From contig NZ_BOMG01000042.1 of assembly GCF_016862075.1 (NCBI RefSeq), forward strand, positions 186,001-250,000: a DNA stretch of 64,000 bases, written 5' to 3'. Shown here piece by piece: positions 42,264 to 51,804 of the stretch. Under the pieces are notes generated by a model. That model saw nothing but the letters and a program-made list of their open reading frames with translations. It was not told the origin of the DNA and did not search any database. Each line of letters opens with the position of its first letter. The first letter of the stretch is position 1. A program made the translations under genes and the position numbers. Origin of the DNA: Actinoplanes couchii (GTDB lineage: Bacteria > Actinomycetota > Actinomycetes > Mycobacteriales > Micromonosporaceae).

Positions 42264-42964
42264 GACAGGACCTCCAGGGGGAGCAGTGCTCGCCGACCGT
42301 GCGAGACGTCGGGGTAGCGGGTGGCCAGCAGGCCGCGGCAGAAGTGGGCGTTGCCCTCGACGGAGATCCGCACCGACCGGGCCCGCCGCAGCCGCATGTC
42401 GGCCTCACCAGGGGCGGGACGGCTGCCGTCTTCGTTGGTCAGCACCGGCGCGCCCGGATCGAGCGACAGCCCGAGCGCCTTCCGGCGGCGCAGCAGAGCC
42501 TCGGTCGTGGCTGCGGAAGCGGGCAGATCCGCGAGTGTCAGTTCGTAGACGCCGCCGGTCGGGGACAGTGCGGTGATCGCCCGTTCCATGGCCGCGGTGT
42601 GTGCCTTGCGCCGGAAGGTCGCGCGTAGTTCGTCGAGGGAGTCCTCGGCCTCGTGACCGAAGGTGCCGCGATAACCGGCACCGGCCGCGAGTCCGCGATT
42701 GATCAGGTCGGAGTCGTGGTGATCGTCGAGTTCGACGGTGACCCGCCCGGCGCCGGGGATCGCGCTGACCGCGTCGTGCGCATCGGATGCCATCAGGTAG
42801 GCGAAGTTCGGCGAGCAGAACGACGTGGGCAGCCGCAGATGCACCTCGACGTCCGCGCCGGTGACGTCGACGCTGCGGACGAAGCCGAGATCGGTGAGCG
42901 GCTCGTCGAGTTCCGGATCGACCACCGAGGCGAGCGCCGTCCACACCTCCGCCGCGGTGATCAT
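42260..42964 (-). CDS. DUF59 (MIP18-like) metal-centre assembly protein
   Basis: 234 aa. Residues 1-80 are a DUF59 domain: V-W-T-A-L-A-S-V-V-D-P-E-L-D-E-P-L-T-D-L-G-F-V, then the Cys-containing L-P-T-S-F-C-S-P-N-F-A-Y. The C-terminal 150 residues are specific to the small protein found in prm/mim clusters. DUF59 proteins assist Fe-S or iron-site maturation; here the expected client would be the diiron monooxygenase. ATG 42964 overlaps the amidohydrolase stop, and its own stop overlaps the dehydrogenase start. Confidence 0.85.
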   Translation of the reverse strand: MITAAEVWTALASVVDPELDEPLTDLGFVRSVDVTGADVEVHLRLPTSFCSPNFAYLMASDAHDAVSAIPGAGRVTVELDDHHDSDLINRGLAAGAGYRGTFGHEAEDSLDELRATFRRKAHTAAMERAITALSPTGGVYELTLADLPASAATTEALLRRRKALGLSLDPGAPVLTNEDGSRPAPGEADMRLRRARSVRISVEGNAHFCRGLLATRYPDVSHGRRALLPLEVLS

Positions 42965-43956
42965 GCGACGGCCAGCGGCTGCTGCCCGGCGGCCGGCACC
43001 GTCAGACCGTACAGCGAAGCGGCATTGAGACCCAGGATCTTCTTCTTCTGTACGGTCGTCAACGGCGCGTACTCGGTCATGTCGTCCGGGATCTGGAAGT
43101 CGACGAAGCGTTCCACCAGCCACCGCGGCGTCCACAGCGCATAGTCGCTGGAGAACAGGATCCGGTCCTCGCCCAGCCAGTAGTGGAGTTCGCCGATGAT
43201 CTGCGCGAAGTACCGCGGCCGGGTGTGGATGAACGGCATCGCCACGGCCAGCCCGGCGTGCACGTTCGGCTCCTGGGTGGCGATCCAGCAGAAGTCCTCC
43301 AGGCGCGGCAGCCCGCAGTGCTCGACGATGAAGTTCAGATCGGTGAAGTCGGAGGCGACGTGATCGACGTCCGCCACGTCGAAGGCGTCCCGGTCCAGCG
43401 GCCGGATCGTCGGCCCCTTGTGCACGTGGATGTTCCGGATCCCGAGTTCCCGGCACAATTCCAGATAGCGGTACGACCAGTGATCGGTCAGCTTGTAGCC
43501 CCGTGACTCCCCGTGCCACTCCGCGGTGTAGAGCTTGACCCCCTGGAGCCCGAACCGTTCGGCGTCGGCCCGCAACTGGTCCAGTCCGGCCTCGCCGTTG
43601 CGCGGGTCGTAACAGTGGTTGTAGGTCAGCCGGTCCGGGTGCTTGCGGGTCAGCTCCCAGGCCTCCTCGGTCTGCCCGAAGCCCCGCCGGTAGAACTCGC
43701 CCAAGTGGGCCGGCTGGAAGATGGCGTGATCGACGTAGCCGTCCTCGAACAGGTCCTTCATCAGCCGGTCGCCGCCGTAGTACAGATAATCCTCGTACGG
43801 CCAGAGCTCGCTCGCCGGGCTCAGGTTGCGGTGATAGTCGTAGAAGCAGTCGATGAACTGCTTGCCGTGGATGTTGCGCTGGTTCTCCGGCCGGGCGTCC
43901 CACAGGGCGATGTGGGCATCGACGATGAAGTACTCCTCGCCGTCCTTGCGATACAT
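42961..43956 (-). CDS. Amidohydrolase-2 family protein of the prm/mim cluster type
   Basis: 331 aa TIM-barrel metal hydrolase family. F-I-V-D-A-H near residue 11, I-H-V-H-K-G-P-T, V-E-H-C-G-L-P-R and F-S-S-D-Y-A-L-W-T-P provide the usual His/Asp positions, although the first strand has H-I-A-L instead of HxH. In propane monooxygenase clusters this gene follows the monooxygenase subunits and its role is unclear, possibly folding or cofactor maturation. ATG 43956 with GGGGAGG upstream. First gene of the three-gene operon, divergent from a MimR-like activator. Confidence 0.87.
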   Translation of the reverse strand: MYRKDGEEYFIVDAHIALWDARPENQRNIHGKQFIDCFYDYHRNLSPASELWPYEDYLYYGGDRLMKDLFEDGYVDHAIFQPAHLGEFYRRGFGQTEEAWELTRKHPDRLTYNHCYDPRNGEAGLDQLRADAERFGLQGVKLYTAEWHGESRGYKLTDHWSYRYLELCRELGIRNIHVHKGPTIRPLDRDAFDVADVDHVASDFTDLNFIVEHCGLPRLEDFCWIATQEPNVHAGLAVAMPFIHTRPRYFAQIIGELHYWLGEDRILFSSDYALWTPRWLVERFVDFQIPDDMTEYAPLTTVQKKKILGLNAASLYGLTVPAAGQQPLAVA

Positions 43957-44025
43957 CCTGGCCTCCCCTTCTCGGTGATGGCCGTCACGCTAGGTAGGTT
44001 CGCGGTGGTCCGGCAACGGGGTCGC

Positions 44026-44042
44026 TGTCTCACTTTGAAACA
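44026..44042. promoter_or_regulatory. Inverted repeat TGTCTCA-CTT-TGAAACA
   Basis: Seven-base arms with one mismatch around a 3-base centre (TGTnTCA / TGAnACA), placed midway between the divergent regulator and amidohydrolase genes. A good candidate binding site for the Fis-type regulator. Confidence 0.5.
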
Positions 44043-44113
44043 CGCTCTGACCTGGTGATATATCGACGGGTGCGGCTACTCTGTAACGTCTGGGAAACGT
44101 GGGGGAGGGTCCG

Positions 44114-45538
44114 GTGGACGACGAACTGGCCGGCCGTGCCGCCCCCGGCCGGCTGCGCGCCTCCTGGCTGCGCAGCGAGCGCTACGGGGTGTCCCCCGAC
44201 CATGTCGACCCGGTCTTCAGCGGGACGATCGACACCGGATCGCTGCTCTACAGCTGCGCCTCCGAGGTGCTCTCCGGTCTGCAGGCGACGATCGCCAACG
44301 AGCCGGTCGCCCTGATGATCGCCGACCGGGACGGCATGGTCCTCGCCCGGCTCTGCCCGGACACCACCATCCAGCGGTCGCTCGACCGGGTCCACCTCGC
44401 GCCCGGCTTCTCCTACAGCGAGCGGGTCACCGGTACCAACGGGCTCGGTCTCTCCCTCGCCGACCGGGCGCCGACCCTGGTCAAGGCCGAGGAGCACTAC
44501 TGCACCGGGCTACGCGGTTACACCTGTGCGGCCGTCCCGGTGCTCGATCCGGTGCACCGTGAACTGGTCGGCAGCGTCAACCTGACCACCTGGTCCGGCT
44601 CGTCGTCCGCGCTGCTGCTCGCCCTCGCCCAGGCCGCCGCGAGCGCCACCAGCGCGCTGATGCTCGCCCGCGGCGCCGGGCGCACCCTGCCACCGGCCCC
44701 GCGCGGCGAGGTCTTCACCGTGATCGGCGGCTCGCTCGCCTCCGCGGACGGCGATCCGTGTGTGTCCGCGGCCTGGCACGCGGCCCTCGACGGCGCCGCC
44801 ACCGCGGTCCAGCGGGGTCGCGGGCTGGCCGTGCTCGGCGCTCCCGGAAGTGGCCGGTCGACCCTGGCCGCGCTGGCCCGCCGCCGCGCCCCGGACCGTC
44901 CGCATCTGCTGCACGTGCGCGCCCCGGACGCCGGTGCCGTGGCCGGCTGGCTCGCCCTCTGGACCCCGGAACTGGCCAAACCCGGCACGTGCGTGATCAT
45001 CTCCGGGGCCGACACGCTGCCCGCCTGGGCCGCCGGCGACCTGGCCCACCTGCTGGCCGCCGCCTCGCCGGACCGCTGGGTGCTCACCGCGCCCGACCTG
45101 GCGGCGCTGCCGGCCGAGCTGTCCGCGCTGACCGCCGCGGCCGTCACGGTTCCCGGGCTGGCCCAGCGTCCCGACGACGTCCTGCCCCTGGCCCATCACT
45201 TCGCCGCGCGGGTACGCCACCGCCCGGCCGTCTTCACCCCGCGCGCCGTCGCCGCCCTCACCGCCTACCACTGGCCGGGCAACACCCGCCAGCTGCGCCG
45301 GATCGTCCGGGACGCGGCGAACCGGGCCACCACCATCGACCTGCAGCACCTGTCCACCGAGCTGCTCGACGGCCCGGCCCGGCAGCTGACCAGGCTGGAG
45401 ACCCTGGAGCGGGACGAGATCGCGCGCTGTCTGACCGAACCGGGGCAGACGATGACGCGTGCGGCCGAGGAATTGGGTATCAGCAGGGCGACCCTCTACC
45501 GCAAGACCGCGTACTACCGGATCACCGTTCCCCGCTGA
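44114..45538 (+). CDS. MimR/AcoR-like activator: GAF, degenerate AAA+ and Fis-type HTH
   Basis: 474 aa. N-terminal helical segment with R-x-S-W-L-R-S-x-x-Y-G-V, a GAF domain (residues about 60-185; R-D-G-M-V-L-A-R and G-T-N-G-L-G). A reduced AAA+ region has a P-loop-like G-A-P-G-S-G-R-S-T but no GAFTGA loop, so sigma-54 contact is not expected. A C-terminal Fis-type HTH follows (M-T-R-A-A-E-E-L-G-I-S-R-A-T-L-Y-R-K). This layout matches regulators such as MimR that activate actinobacterial monooxygenase operons. GTG 44114 is preferred (GGGGGAGG upstream) over GTG 44099. Confidence 0.88.
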   Translation: MDDELAGRAAPGRLRASWLRSERYGVSPDHVDPVFSGTIDTGSLLYSCASEVLSGLQATIANEPVALMIADRDGMVLARLCPDTTIQRSLDRVHLAPGFSYSERVTGTNGLGLSLADRAPTLVKAEEHYCTGLRGYTCAAVPVLDPVHRELVGSVNLTTWSGSSSALLLALAQAAASATSALMLARGAGRTLPPAPRGEVFTVIGGSLASADGDPCVSAAWHAALDGAATAVQRGRGLAVLGAPGSGRSTLAALARRRAPDRPHLLHVRAPDAGAVAGWLALWTPELAKPGTCVIISGADTLPAWAAGDLAHLLAAASPDRWVLTAPDLAALPAELSALTAAAVTVPGLAQRPDDVLPLAHHFAARVRHRPAVFTPRAVAALTAYHWPGNTRQLRRIVRDAANRATTIDLQHLSTELLDGPARQLTRLETLERDEIARCLTEPGQTMTRAAEELGISRATLYRKTAYYRITVPR

Positions 45539-45539
45539 C

Positions 45540-45600
45540 GTTATGTGGACCGCTTGTACATTTCCTGCGCTCGAGTTAATGTACAAACAGTCCACATAAC
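45540..45600. promoter_or_regulatory. Large nested palindrome containing the promoter of the SDR-PQQ-TetR operon
   Basis: Two 23-base arms (45540-45562 and 45578-45600) are complementary at 21 of 23 positions around a 15-base spacer. Each arm itself holds a TetR-like half-site pair, TGTAC-N5-GTCCA. A promoter fits inside: -35 TTGTAC (45554-45559), 17-base spacer, -10 TAATGT (45577-45582). The TetR gene at the end of the operon is the natural ligand. Confidence 0.75.
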
Positions 45601-45614
45601 GAGGAGGGGTTATC

Positions 45615-46352
45615 ATGACCGACACCACCACCCGCGTCGCGATCGTCACCGGGGGCTCCGGCGGGATCGGGCGGGCCGCCGCCGAGCGCCTGGCCACCGA
45701 CGGATTCGCCGTCGTCGTGCACTACAACGGCAACAAGGAGCGGGCCGAGGAGACGGTCCGGGCCATCACCGAGGCCGGCGGGCGCGCCGTGACCGCCGGC
45801 GGCGACATCGCCGACGAGACCGCGGCGACCGAGCTGTTCGACACCGCCGCGCGCGAGTTCGGCGGCGTCGACGTGCTCGTGCACACCGCCGGGATCATGC
45901 CGCTGTCCCCGCTGGCCACCCTGGATCTGGACGTCTTCGACCGGATCCAGCGGGTCAACGTGCGCGGCACCTTCGTGGTCGGCAAGCTCGCCGCCCAGCG
46001 CCTGCGGCCCGGCGGCGCGATCATCAACTTCTCCACCTCGATCACCCGGCTGCAGCCGCCCGCCTACGGGGCCTACGCCGCCTCCAAGGCCGCGGTCGAG
46101 GCGATCACCCTGATCCTCGCCCGTGAGCTGCGCGGCAAGGACATCACGGTGAACACGGTCGCGCCCGGCCCGACCGCCACGCCGCTGTTCCTGGAGGGCA
46201 AGAGCCAGGAGCTGATCGACCAGATCGCCGGCAACAACCCGTTCCAGCGCCTCGGCGAGCCCGGCGACATCGCCGAAGCGGTGGCGTTCCTGGCCGGCCC
46301 GGCCCGCTGGGTCAACGGCCAGACCCTCTTCGTCAACGGTGGTGCGGCCTGA
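45615..46352 (+). CDS. Short-chain dehydrogenase/reductase
   Basis: 245 aa classical SDR. Cofactor motif T-G-G-S-G-G-I-G-R (12-20), H-T-A-G-I-M in place of NNAG, and the catalytic Ser (INFSTS) with Y-x-x-x-K (YAASKAA). The C-terminus F-V-N-G-G matches 3-oxoacyl-ACP-reductase-like members with a broad range of carbonyl substrates. ATG 45615 with GGAGGGG upstream. First gene of a three-gene operon under the TetR-like palindrome. Confidence 0.92.
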   Translation: MTDTTTRVAIVTGGSGGIGRAAAERLATDGFAVVVHYNGNKERAEETVRAITEAGGRAVTAGGDIADETAATELFDTAAREFGGVDVLVHTAGIMPLSPLATLDLDVFDRIQRVNVRGTFVVGKLAAQRLRPGGAIINFSTSITRLQPPAYGAYAASKAAVEAITLILARELRGKDITVNTVAPGPTATPLFLEGKSQELIDQIAGNNPFQRLGEPGDIAEAVAFLAGPARWVNGQTLFVNGGAA

Positions 46353-46372
46353 GGCCGTCGTCGCGGCCGGCG

Positions 46373-47485
46373 GTGCTGGCCCTCGGTCTGGTCCTGGCGG
46401 GCTGCGCCGAGCCGGCCGCGTCGCCACCTTCCGGAGCGCCGGCCGTGTCGCAGCCGGCGGGAGCGCCGGTCGCGTCGCAGCCTTCGGGGGCGCCGGCCGC
46501 GACACTCGGCACTCCCGTCGAACTGACCACCGGGCTGACGTCGCCGTGGGGGCTGACGTTCCTGCCGGACGGCTCGGCGCTGGTCTCCGAGCGCCTGACC
46601 GGGCAGATCCTGCGGGTGCCCGCCGCCGGTGGTGACGCGCAGCCGGTCGGTGTCGTCCCCGACGTCAGCGTGACCTCGGAGGGCGGCCTGCTCGGCATCG
46701 TCGCCTCCCGCGAATTCGCGCAGGACCGCACGATCTACGCCTCGGTGTCCGGTGCCGATCAGAACCGGATCGTGGCGATCACCATCGCCGAGGACTACCG
46801 CTCGCTCACCCTGGACCGGGTCCTGCTCGACGGCATCCGGACGGCCGACCGGCACCACGGCGGCCGGATCGTCATCGGCCCGGACGGGCACCTGTGGATC
46901 GGGACCGGCGACGCGTTCGAGCCCGCCAACGCCGCGACCGCGGACTCCCTGAACGGCAAGATCCTGCGGATCGCCACCGACGGCACCGTCCCCGACGGCA
47001 ACCCGGGGAACTCGCCGATCTACTCCGGCGGGCACCGCAACGTGCAGGGCATCACCTTCGGCCCGGACGGCACCGCCTACGCCTCCGAGCTGGGCCACCG
47101 GACCTGGGACGAGGTGAACGTCCTGCGCCCGGGAGCCGACTACGGCTGGCCGGAGACCGAGGGCGTCGCGGGGGACACCGGCGAGGCGCCGATCGCCACG
47201 TTCCACCCGGACCAGGCCAGCCCGTCCGGGGTCGCCTACGCGCGGGGGTCGCTGTGGATCGGGGCGCTCGGCGGCCGGCGGCTCTGGCAGGTGCCCGTGG
47301 ACGGCGCGTCCGCCGCGGCGCCGATCGGGCACCTCGTCGAGGCGTACGGCCGGATCCGGACCGTCGAAGTGGCCCCCGACGGGGCGTTGTGGCTGGTCAC
47401 GTCGAACACCGACGGCGCGACCTGGGGCGGCACCGATCCCCGGCCGGGCGACGACCGTATTCTGCGGGTCGAGGTGAGGGACTGA
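46373..47485 (+). CDS. PQQ-type sugar dehydrogenase lipoprotein (sorbosone/aldose dehydrogenase family)
   Basis: 370 aa from the GTG at 46373. Lipobox L-A-G-C near the N-terminus is followed by a Pro/Ser/Ala-rich tether and a six-bladed beta-propeller: [25 protein letters not shown] (catalytic His region), G-H-R-N-V-Q-G and [11 protein letters not shown]. These match the soluble-GDH/YliI family of PQQ-dependent dehydrogenases. The in-frame CTG at 46349 gives a better lipoprotein signal peptide ([18 protein letters not shown]). The substrate is unknown. No PQQ biosynthesis gene is in the window. Confidence 0.88.
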   Translation: MLALGLVLAGCAEPAASPPSGAPAVSQPAGAPVASQPSGAPAATLGTPVELTTGLTSPWGLTFLPDGSALVSERLTGQILRVPAAGGDAQPVGVVPDVSVTSEGGLLGIVASREFAQDRTIYASVSGADQNRIVAITIAEDYRSLTLDRVLLDGIRTADRHHGGRIVIGPDGHLWIGTGDAFEPANAATADSLNGKILRIATDGTVPDGNPGNSPIYSGGHRNVQGITFGPDGTAYASELGHRTWDEVNVLRPGADYGWPETEGVAGDTGEAPIATFHPDQASPSGVAYARGSLWIGALGGRRLWQVPVDGASAAAPIGHLVEAYGRIRTVEVAPDGALWLVTSNTDGATWGGTDPRPGDDRILRVEVRD

Positions 47486-48087
47486 TGACCACGACCAAGC
47501 GGGGCCGGGGGCGGCGGCCGGCCGACGAGGTGCGGGCCGGAGTGCTGGAGGCGGCGGGGCGGCTGCTGCTGTCCGAAGGTGTTCAGGCGATCACCTTCGA
47601 CCGGGTCGCCAAGGAGGCCGGGTCCAGCAAGATGACCCTCTACAAGTGGTGGCCGACGCCGGGGGCGCTCGCCGCCGAGGCGTACTTCGCCAGCAGCCAG
47701 CCGGTGCTGGAGTTCCCGGACACCGGCGACCTGCGGGCGGATCTGATCACCCAGCTGCGGTCGTTCGTGCACTGGCTGACCGGCGCCGGCCGGACGGTCT
47801 CCGAGTTGATCGGCGCCGCCCAGCTGGACGACGAACTGGCCCGGGCCTGGAAGGAGAGTTACGCGGTGCCCCGGCGGGAGTTCGCCCGGGTCCGGCTGGC
47901 CGCCGCCCGGGAGCAGGGCCAGCTGGCCGAGGACGCCGACCTGCACATCATCATCGACCAGCTGTGGGGCGCCTGCTACCACCGGGTGCTGGTGCTGAAG
48001 GTGCCCCTGGAGGATTCGATCGTGGAGCGTCTGGTCGACCAGACGCTCCACGGGGTGGCGCCGGTCAGCCGGCGTCCGAGCGGGTGA
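47485..48087 (+). CDS. TetR-family regulator, probable repressor of its own operon
   Basis: 200 aa. HTH with A-I-T-F-D-R-V-A-K-E-A-G-S-S-K-M-T-L-Y-K-W-W (about residues 35-57) and a TetR_C domain of the 33-type. ATG 47485 overlaps the PQQ dehydrogenase stop (TGATG). It is the last gene of the operon whose promoter lies inside a TetR-like palindrome, which suggests autoregulation. The 3' end overlaps the convergent ABC-2 permease gene by 23 bases. Confidence 0.92.
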   Translation: MTTTKRGRGRRPADEVRAGVLEAAGRLLLSEGVQAITFDRVAKEAGSSKMTLYKWWPTPGALAAEAYFASSQPVLEFPDTGDLRADLITQLRSFVHWLTGAGRTVSELIGAAQLDDELARAWKESYAVPRREFARVRLAAAREQGQLAEDADLHIIIDQLWGACYHRVLVLKVPLEDSIVERLVDQTLHGVAPVSRRPSG

Positions 48088-48819
48088 GCCGCCAGGCCGC
48101 GGCTGTGCCGGTGAGCAGCAGGTAACCGGCGAAGACCAGGGCGCCCAGGCCCGGGGTGAGCAGCTCCGGGTTGTCCACCACCGAGCCCATCGCCTCGCCC
48201 GCCGCCGACGGCAGGAACTTGTTGACGTTGACCCGCCAGCCGTACGGCAGCACCAGCGCACTGAGCATGGTCAGCAGGAACATCACCGCGAAGTACGCGG
48301 TGAACGCGGCTGCCGTGGACCGCAGCAGCCCGCCGAACAGCAGGCCGAACAGGCCCGCCCCGGTCACGTAGGCGGCGTGGCCGAACAGGGCCCGCACCAC
48401 CCCGTCGTCGCCGAACGAGGCGCCCAGGTCGCCGATGATCGCCTGACCCGCGGCGAACGAGATCACCGTGGCCAGGAGCATCACCGCGTACGAGACCGTC
48501 CCGAGCACCACCACCTTGGCGGCGAGCACCGGCCAGCGCCGGGGCACCGCGGCCAGGGTGGTGCGGATCGTGCCGCTGCCGTACTCACCGGTCATGGTCA
48601 GCACGCCCAGCGCCCCGGCGGCCAGCAGCGCCACCAGGTCACCGGAGAGGCTCTTGCCGACCAGGTCGTCGACGGCGGCCCGCGCCGGGTCGAAGAGCAG
48701 CCAGCAGACGAGCAGCCCGGTCCCGGTGTACAGGCCGGCGGTCAGGGCCAGGGTGATCCAGGAGGAGCGCAGTGACCGGAATTTGATCCATTCGAAGCGG
48801 ATCACCTGCGGGAAGGTCA

Positions 48820-48820
<1 letters not shown>
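48065..48820 (-). CDS. ABC-2 type transporter permease
   Basis: 251 aa with six hydrophobic segments. F-E-W-I-K-F-R-S-L-R-S-S-W near the N-terminus, G-S-G-T-I-R-T-T-L-A-A-V-P-R-R in the cytoplasmic loop and large hydrophobic helices are typical of actinomycete ABC-2 exporters of the BcrB/NatB kind. ATG 48820 overlaps the ATPase gene stop (TGATG). Cargo unknown. Confidence 0.92.
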
Positions 48821-49710
<890 letters not shown>

Positions 49711-49855
49711 GCCGATCAGCCTGGCCGGGGCGGATCGTAATCCGCGTCGTTCCGATGTGGGTGCCGCCGTCTACCGCAGCCGTAGTAGGCGATGGTCGCC
49801 GGGATACCACGGGACGACGACAGCCGGCGATGCCCGCCGTCCGTAGAGTCGTGGC

Positions 49856-51004
49856 ATGCGGCACTGGAGTCTCGGCACCTGGCGGCCGCAGCTGGTCGAC
49901 GCCGTCGCCGGGGTGGTGCTGTTCGGAGCCACGTCCGTGGTGACGTTCGCGCAGAGCGTCGACAGCCCCGCGGAGCCCTGGCCGGATCCACTCGACGCGG
50001 TGGCGGCCCTCGCCGCGGTCCTGCTGATCACGCTGCGGCGGCGCCGGCCGCTGCCGGTGTTCCTGACGTCGGCCGGGTTGACCCTGCTCGGCGCCGGGGT
50101 GCCGTGGCTGCTGAAGCCTGCCGGGTTCGCCCTGCTGATCTGCACGTACACGGTGGCGACCACCAGCCGCCGGGTGATCGCCTGGTCGTGTGGTGTTCTC
50201 GCCGGGGCTGTCGCCTTCGTCGCCGCCGGTGACCGGACCGGGTCCGGGGCGGTCGCGATCTTCGTCTGGGCCGGGCTCGCCGTCGTGGTCGGGGACCTGG
50301 TGCGCACCCGCCGCGCGTATCGTGCCGAGGTCGTGGACCGGGCCCGGCGGGTGGAACGCAGCCGGGAGGAGGAGACCCGGCGGCAGGTGGTCGAGGAACG
50401 CCTGCGGATCGCCCGCGAGCTGCACGACGTGGTCGCCCACCACATCGCGATGATCAACGTACAGGCCGGGGTGGCCGCGCACCTGCTGCGCAGCAGCCCT
50501 GACCAGGCCGAACAGTCGCTGGCCCACGTGCGGCAGGCCGGCCGGACCGTCCTCGACGAGCTGTCCACGGTGCTCGGCGTGCTGCGCGACCCGGACCATC
50601 CGGCGGGTACCGCTGACGAACCGGCCCGCGGCCTGCAGCATCTGCCGGAACTGATCGACCAGGTGACCGGAGTCGGCCTGCGCGTGGAACACACCCAGGT
50701 CGGCGAGGTGCGGACACTCCCGGCGGCGACCGATCTGGCGGCGTACCGAATAATTCAGGAATCCCTGACCAACGCCCACAAGTACGCGTCCGACGACCGT
50801 GCCCGGCTGCGTCTGTGTTTCACCGCCACCACCTTGGAGATCACCGTCGACAACCACCTCCCGGATCACCCGCGCGGCGACGGGTACGGCCTGATCGGCA
50901 TGCGGGAACGGGCCGTCGCGCTCGGTGGGGAGTTGACCGCCGGCGCGACGGGCGGCCGGTTCGTGGTGCGGGCGCTGCTGCCCGCGCCGGGGGAGGCGTC
51001 ATGA
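49856..51004 (+). CDS. NarL-type sensor histidine kinase
   Basis: 382 aa. Five or so membrane helices in the first 150 residues, a coiled-coil linker rich in Arg/Glu, and a HisKA_3 domain with E-L-H-D-V-V-A-H-H (phospho-accepting His190). The ATPase domain follows, with I-x-Q-E-S-L-T-N-A-H-K-Y and G-Y-G-L-I-G-M-R-E-R. All key motifs are intact. It partners the response regulator whose start overlaps its stop (ATGA). Confidence 0.94.
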   Translation: MRHWSLGTWRPQLVDAVAGVVLFGATSVVTFAQSVDSPAEPWPDPLDAVAALAAVLLITLRRRRPLPVFLTSAGLTLLGAGVPWLLKPAGFALLICTYTVATTSRRVIAWSCGVLAGAVAFVAAGDRTGSGAVAIFVWAGLAVVVGDLVRTRRAYRAEVVDRARRVERSREEETRRQVVEERLRIARELHDVVAHHIAMINVQAGVAAHLLRSSPDQAEQSLAHVRQAGRTVLDELSTVLGVLRDPDHPAGTADEPARGLQHLPELIDQVTGVGLRVEHTQVGEVRTLPAATDLAAYRIIQESLTNAHKYASDDRARLRLCFTATTLEITVDNHLPDHPRGDGYGLIGMRERAVALGGELTAGATGGRFVVRALLPAPGEAS

Positions 51005-51666
51005 CGATCCGGGTGCTGCTCGCCGACGACCAGCGACTGATCCTGGCCGGGTTCCGGGTGCTGATCGACTCGGCGCCCGACCTGGAGGTGGTGGGGGAGG
51101 CCACCACCGGCGCGGAGGCGGTCGCGCTGGCCCGCGAGACCCGCGCCGACGTGGTGCTGATGGACATCCGGATGCCCGGCACGGACGGGATCGAGGCCAC
51201 CCGGCTGATCACCGCCGACGAGGACCTGGCCGGGGTCCGGGTGCTGATGCTGACCACGTTCGAGATCGACGAGAACGTGCTGCGGGCGCTGCGGGCCGGG
51301 GCCAGCGGTTTCCTCAGCAAGGGGGTCGAGCCGGCCGATCTGCTGGACGGCATCCGGACCGTCGCGCACGGCGAGTCCCTGCTGTCGGCGAAGGCGACCC
51401 AGGCGCTGATCACCCAGTTCCTGGACCAGCCGGCCCCGCCCGCGCCGGGAACCGCGGCGGCCCTGCTGGACCAGCTCACCGGCCGGGAACGCGAGATCCT
51501 GGCGCTGGTGGCGCAGGGGCTGTCGAACGACGAGATCGCCGAGCGGTTGTACGTCTCCCCGCTGACCGCGAAGACCCACGTCAACCGGGCGATGACCAAA
51601 CTCGGCGCCCGCGATCGGGCACAGTTGGTCATGGTGGCGTACCAGAGCGGGCTGGTCCGTCCCTGA
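51001..51666 (+). CDS. NarL/LuxR-type response regulator
   Basis: 221 aa. Receiver with Asp9/Asp10 and phospho-acceptor Asp55 (LMDIRMPG), then a LuxR HTH from about residue 155 (LTGREREILALVAQGLSNDEIAERLYVSPLTAKTHV). It is coupled to the kinase and probably regulates the divergent ABC-2 exporter, the common arrangement in actinomycetes. Confidence 0.95.
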   Translation: MTIRVLLADDQRLILAGFRVLIDSAPDLEVVGEATTGAEAVALARETRADVVLMDIRMPGTDGIEATRLITADEDLAGVRVLMLTTFEIDENVLRALRAGASGFLSKGVEPADLLDGIRTVAHGESLLSAKATQALITQFLDQPAPPAPGTAAALLDQLTGREREILALVAQGLSNDEIAERLYVSPLTAKTHVNRAMTKLGARDRAQLVMVAYQSGLVRP

Positions 51667-51728
51667 CCTGGGTTTTTCCCGGCATTCAGATGTGTTGCGT
51701 CACCGTTAAGGCTTCCGCTGGTACCTTC

Positions 51729-51750
51729 TTGTATACGAAGTCGTATGCAA
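51729..51750. promoter_or_regulatory. GntR-type palindromic operator of the 12-kb catabolic operon
   Basis: Arms TTGTATACGA and TCGTATGCAA flank an AG centre and are complementary at 9 of 10 positions. It lies 55 bases upstream of the first gene. FCD-type GntR proteins often bind such TATACGA-like palindromes, and a GntR/FCD gene closes this operon. Confidence 0.65.
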
Positions 51751-51804
51751 ACATGGGTTCTGTTGCCGGCCCGGCAACCCACGGAAGCGAGCAAGGGGCA
51801 CAGC

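Noticed and set aside
41238..45538. Complete propane monooxygenase cluster
   Set aside because: None of the four monooxygenase subunits is encoded anywhere in the window.
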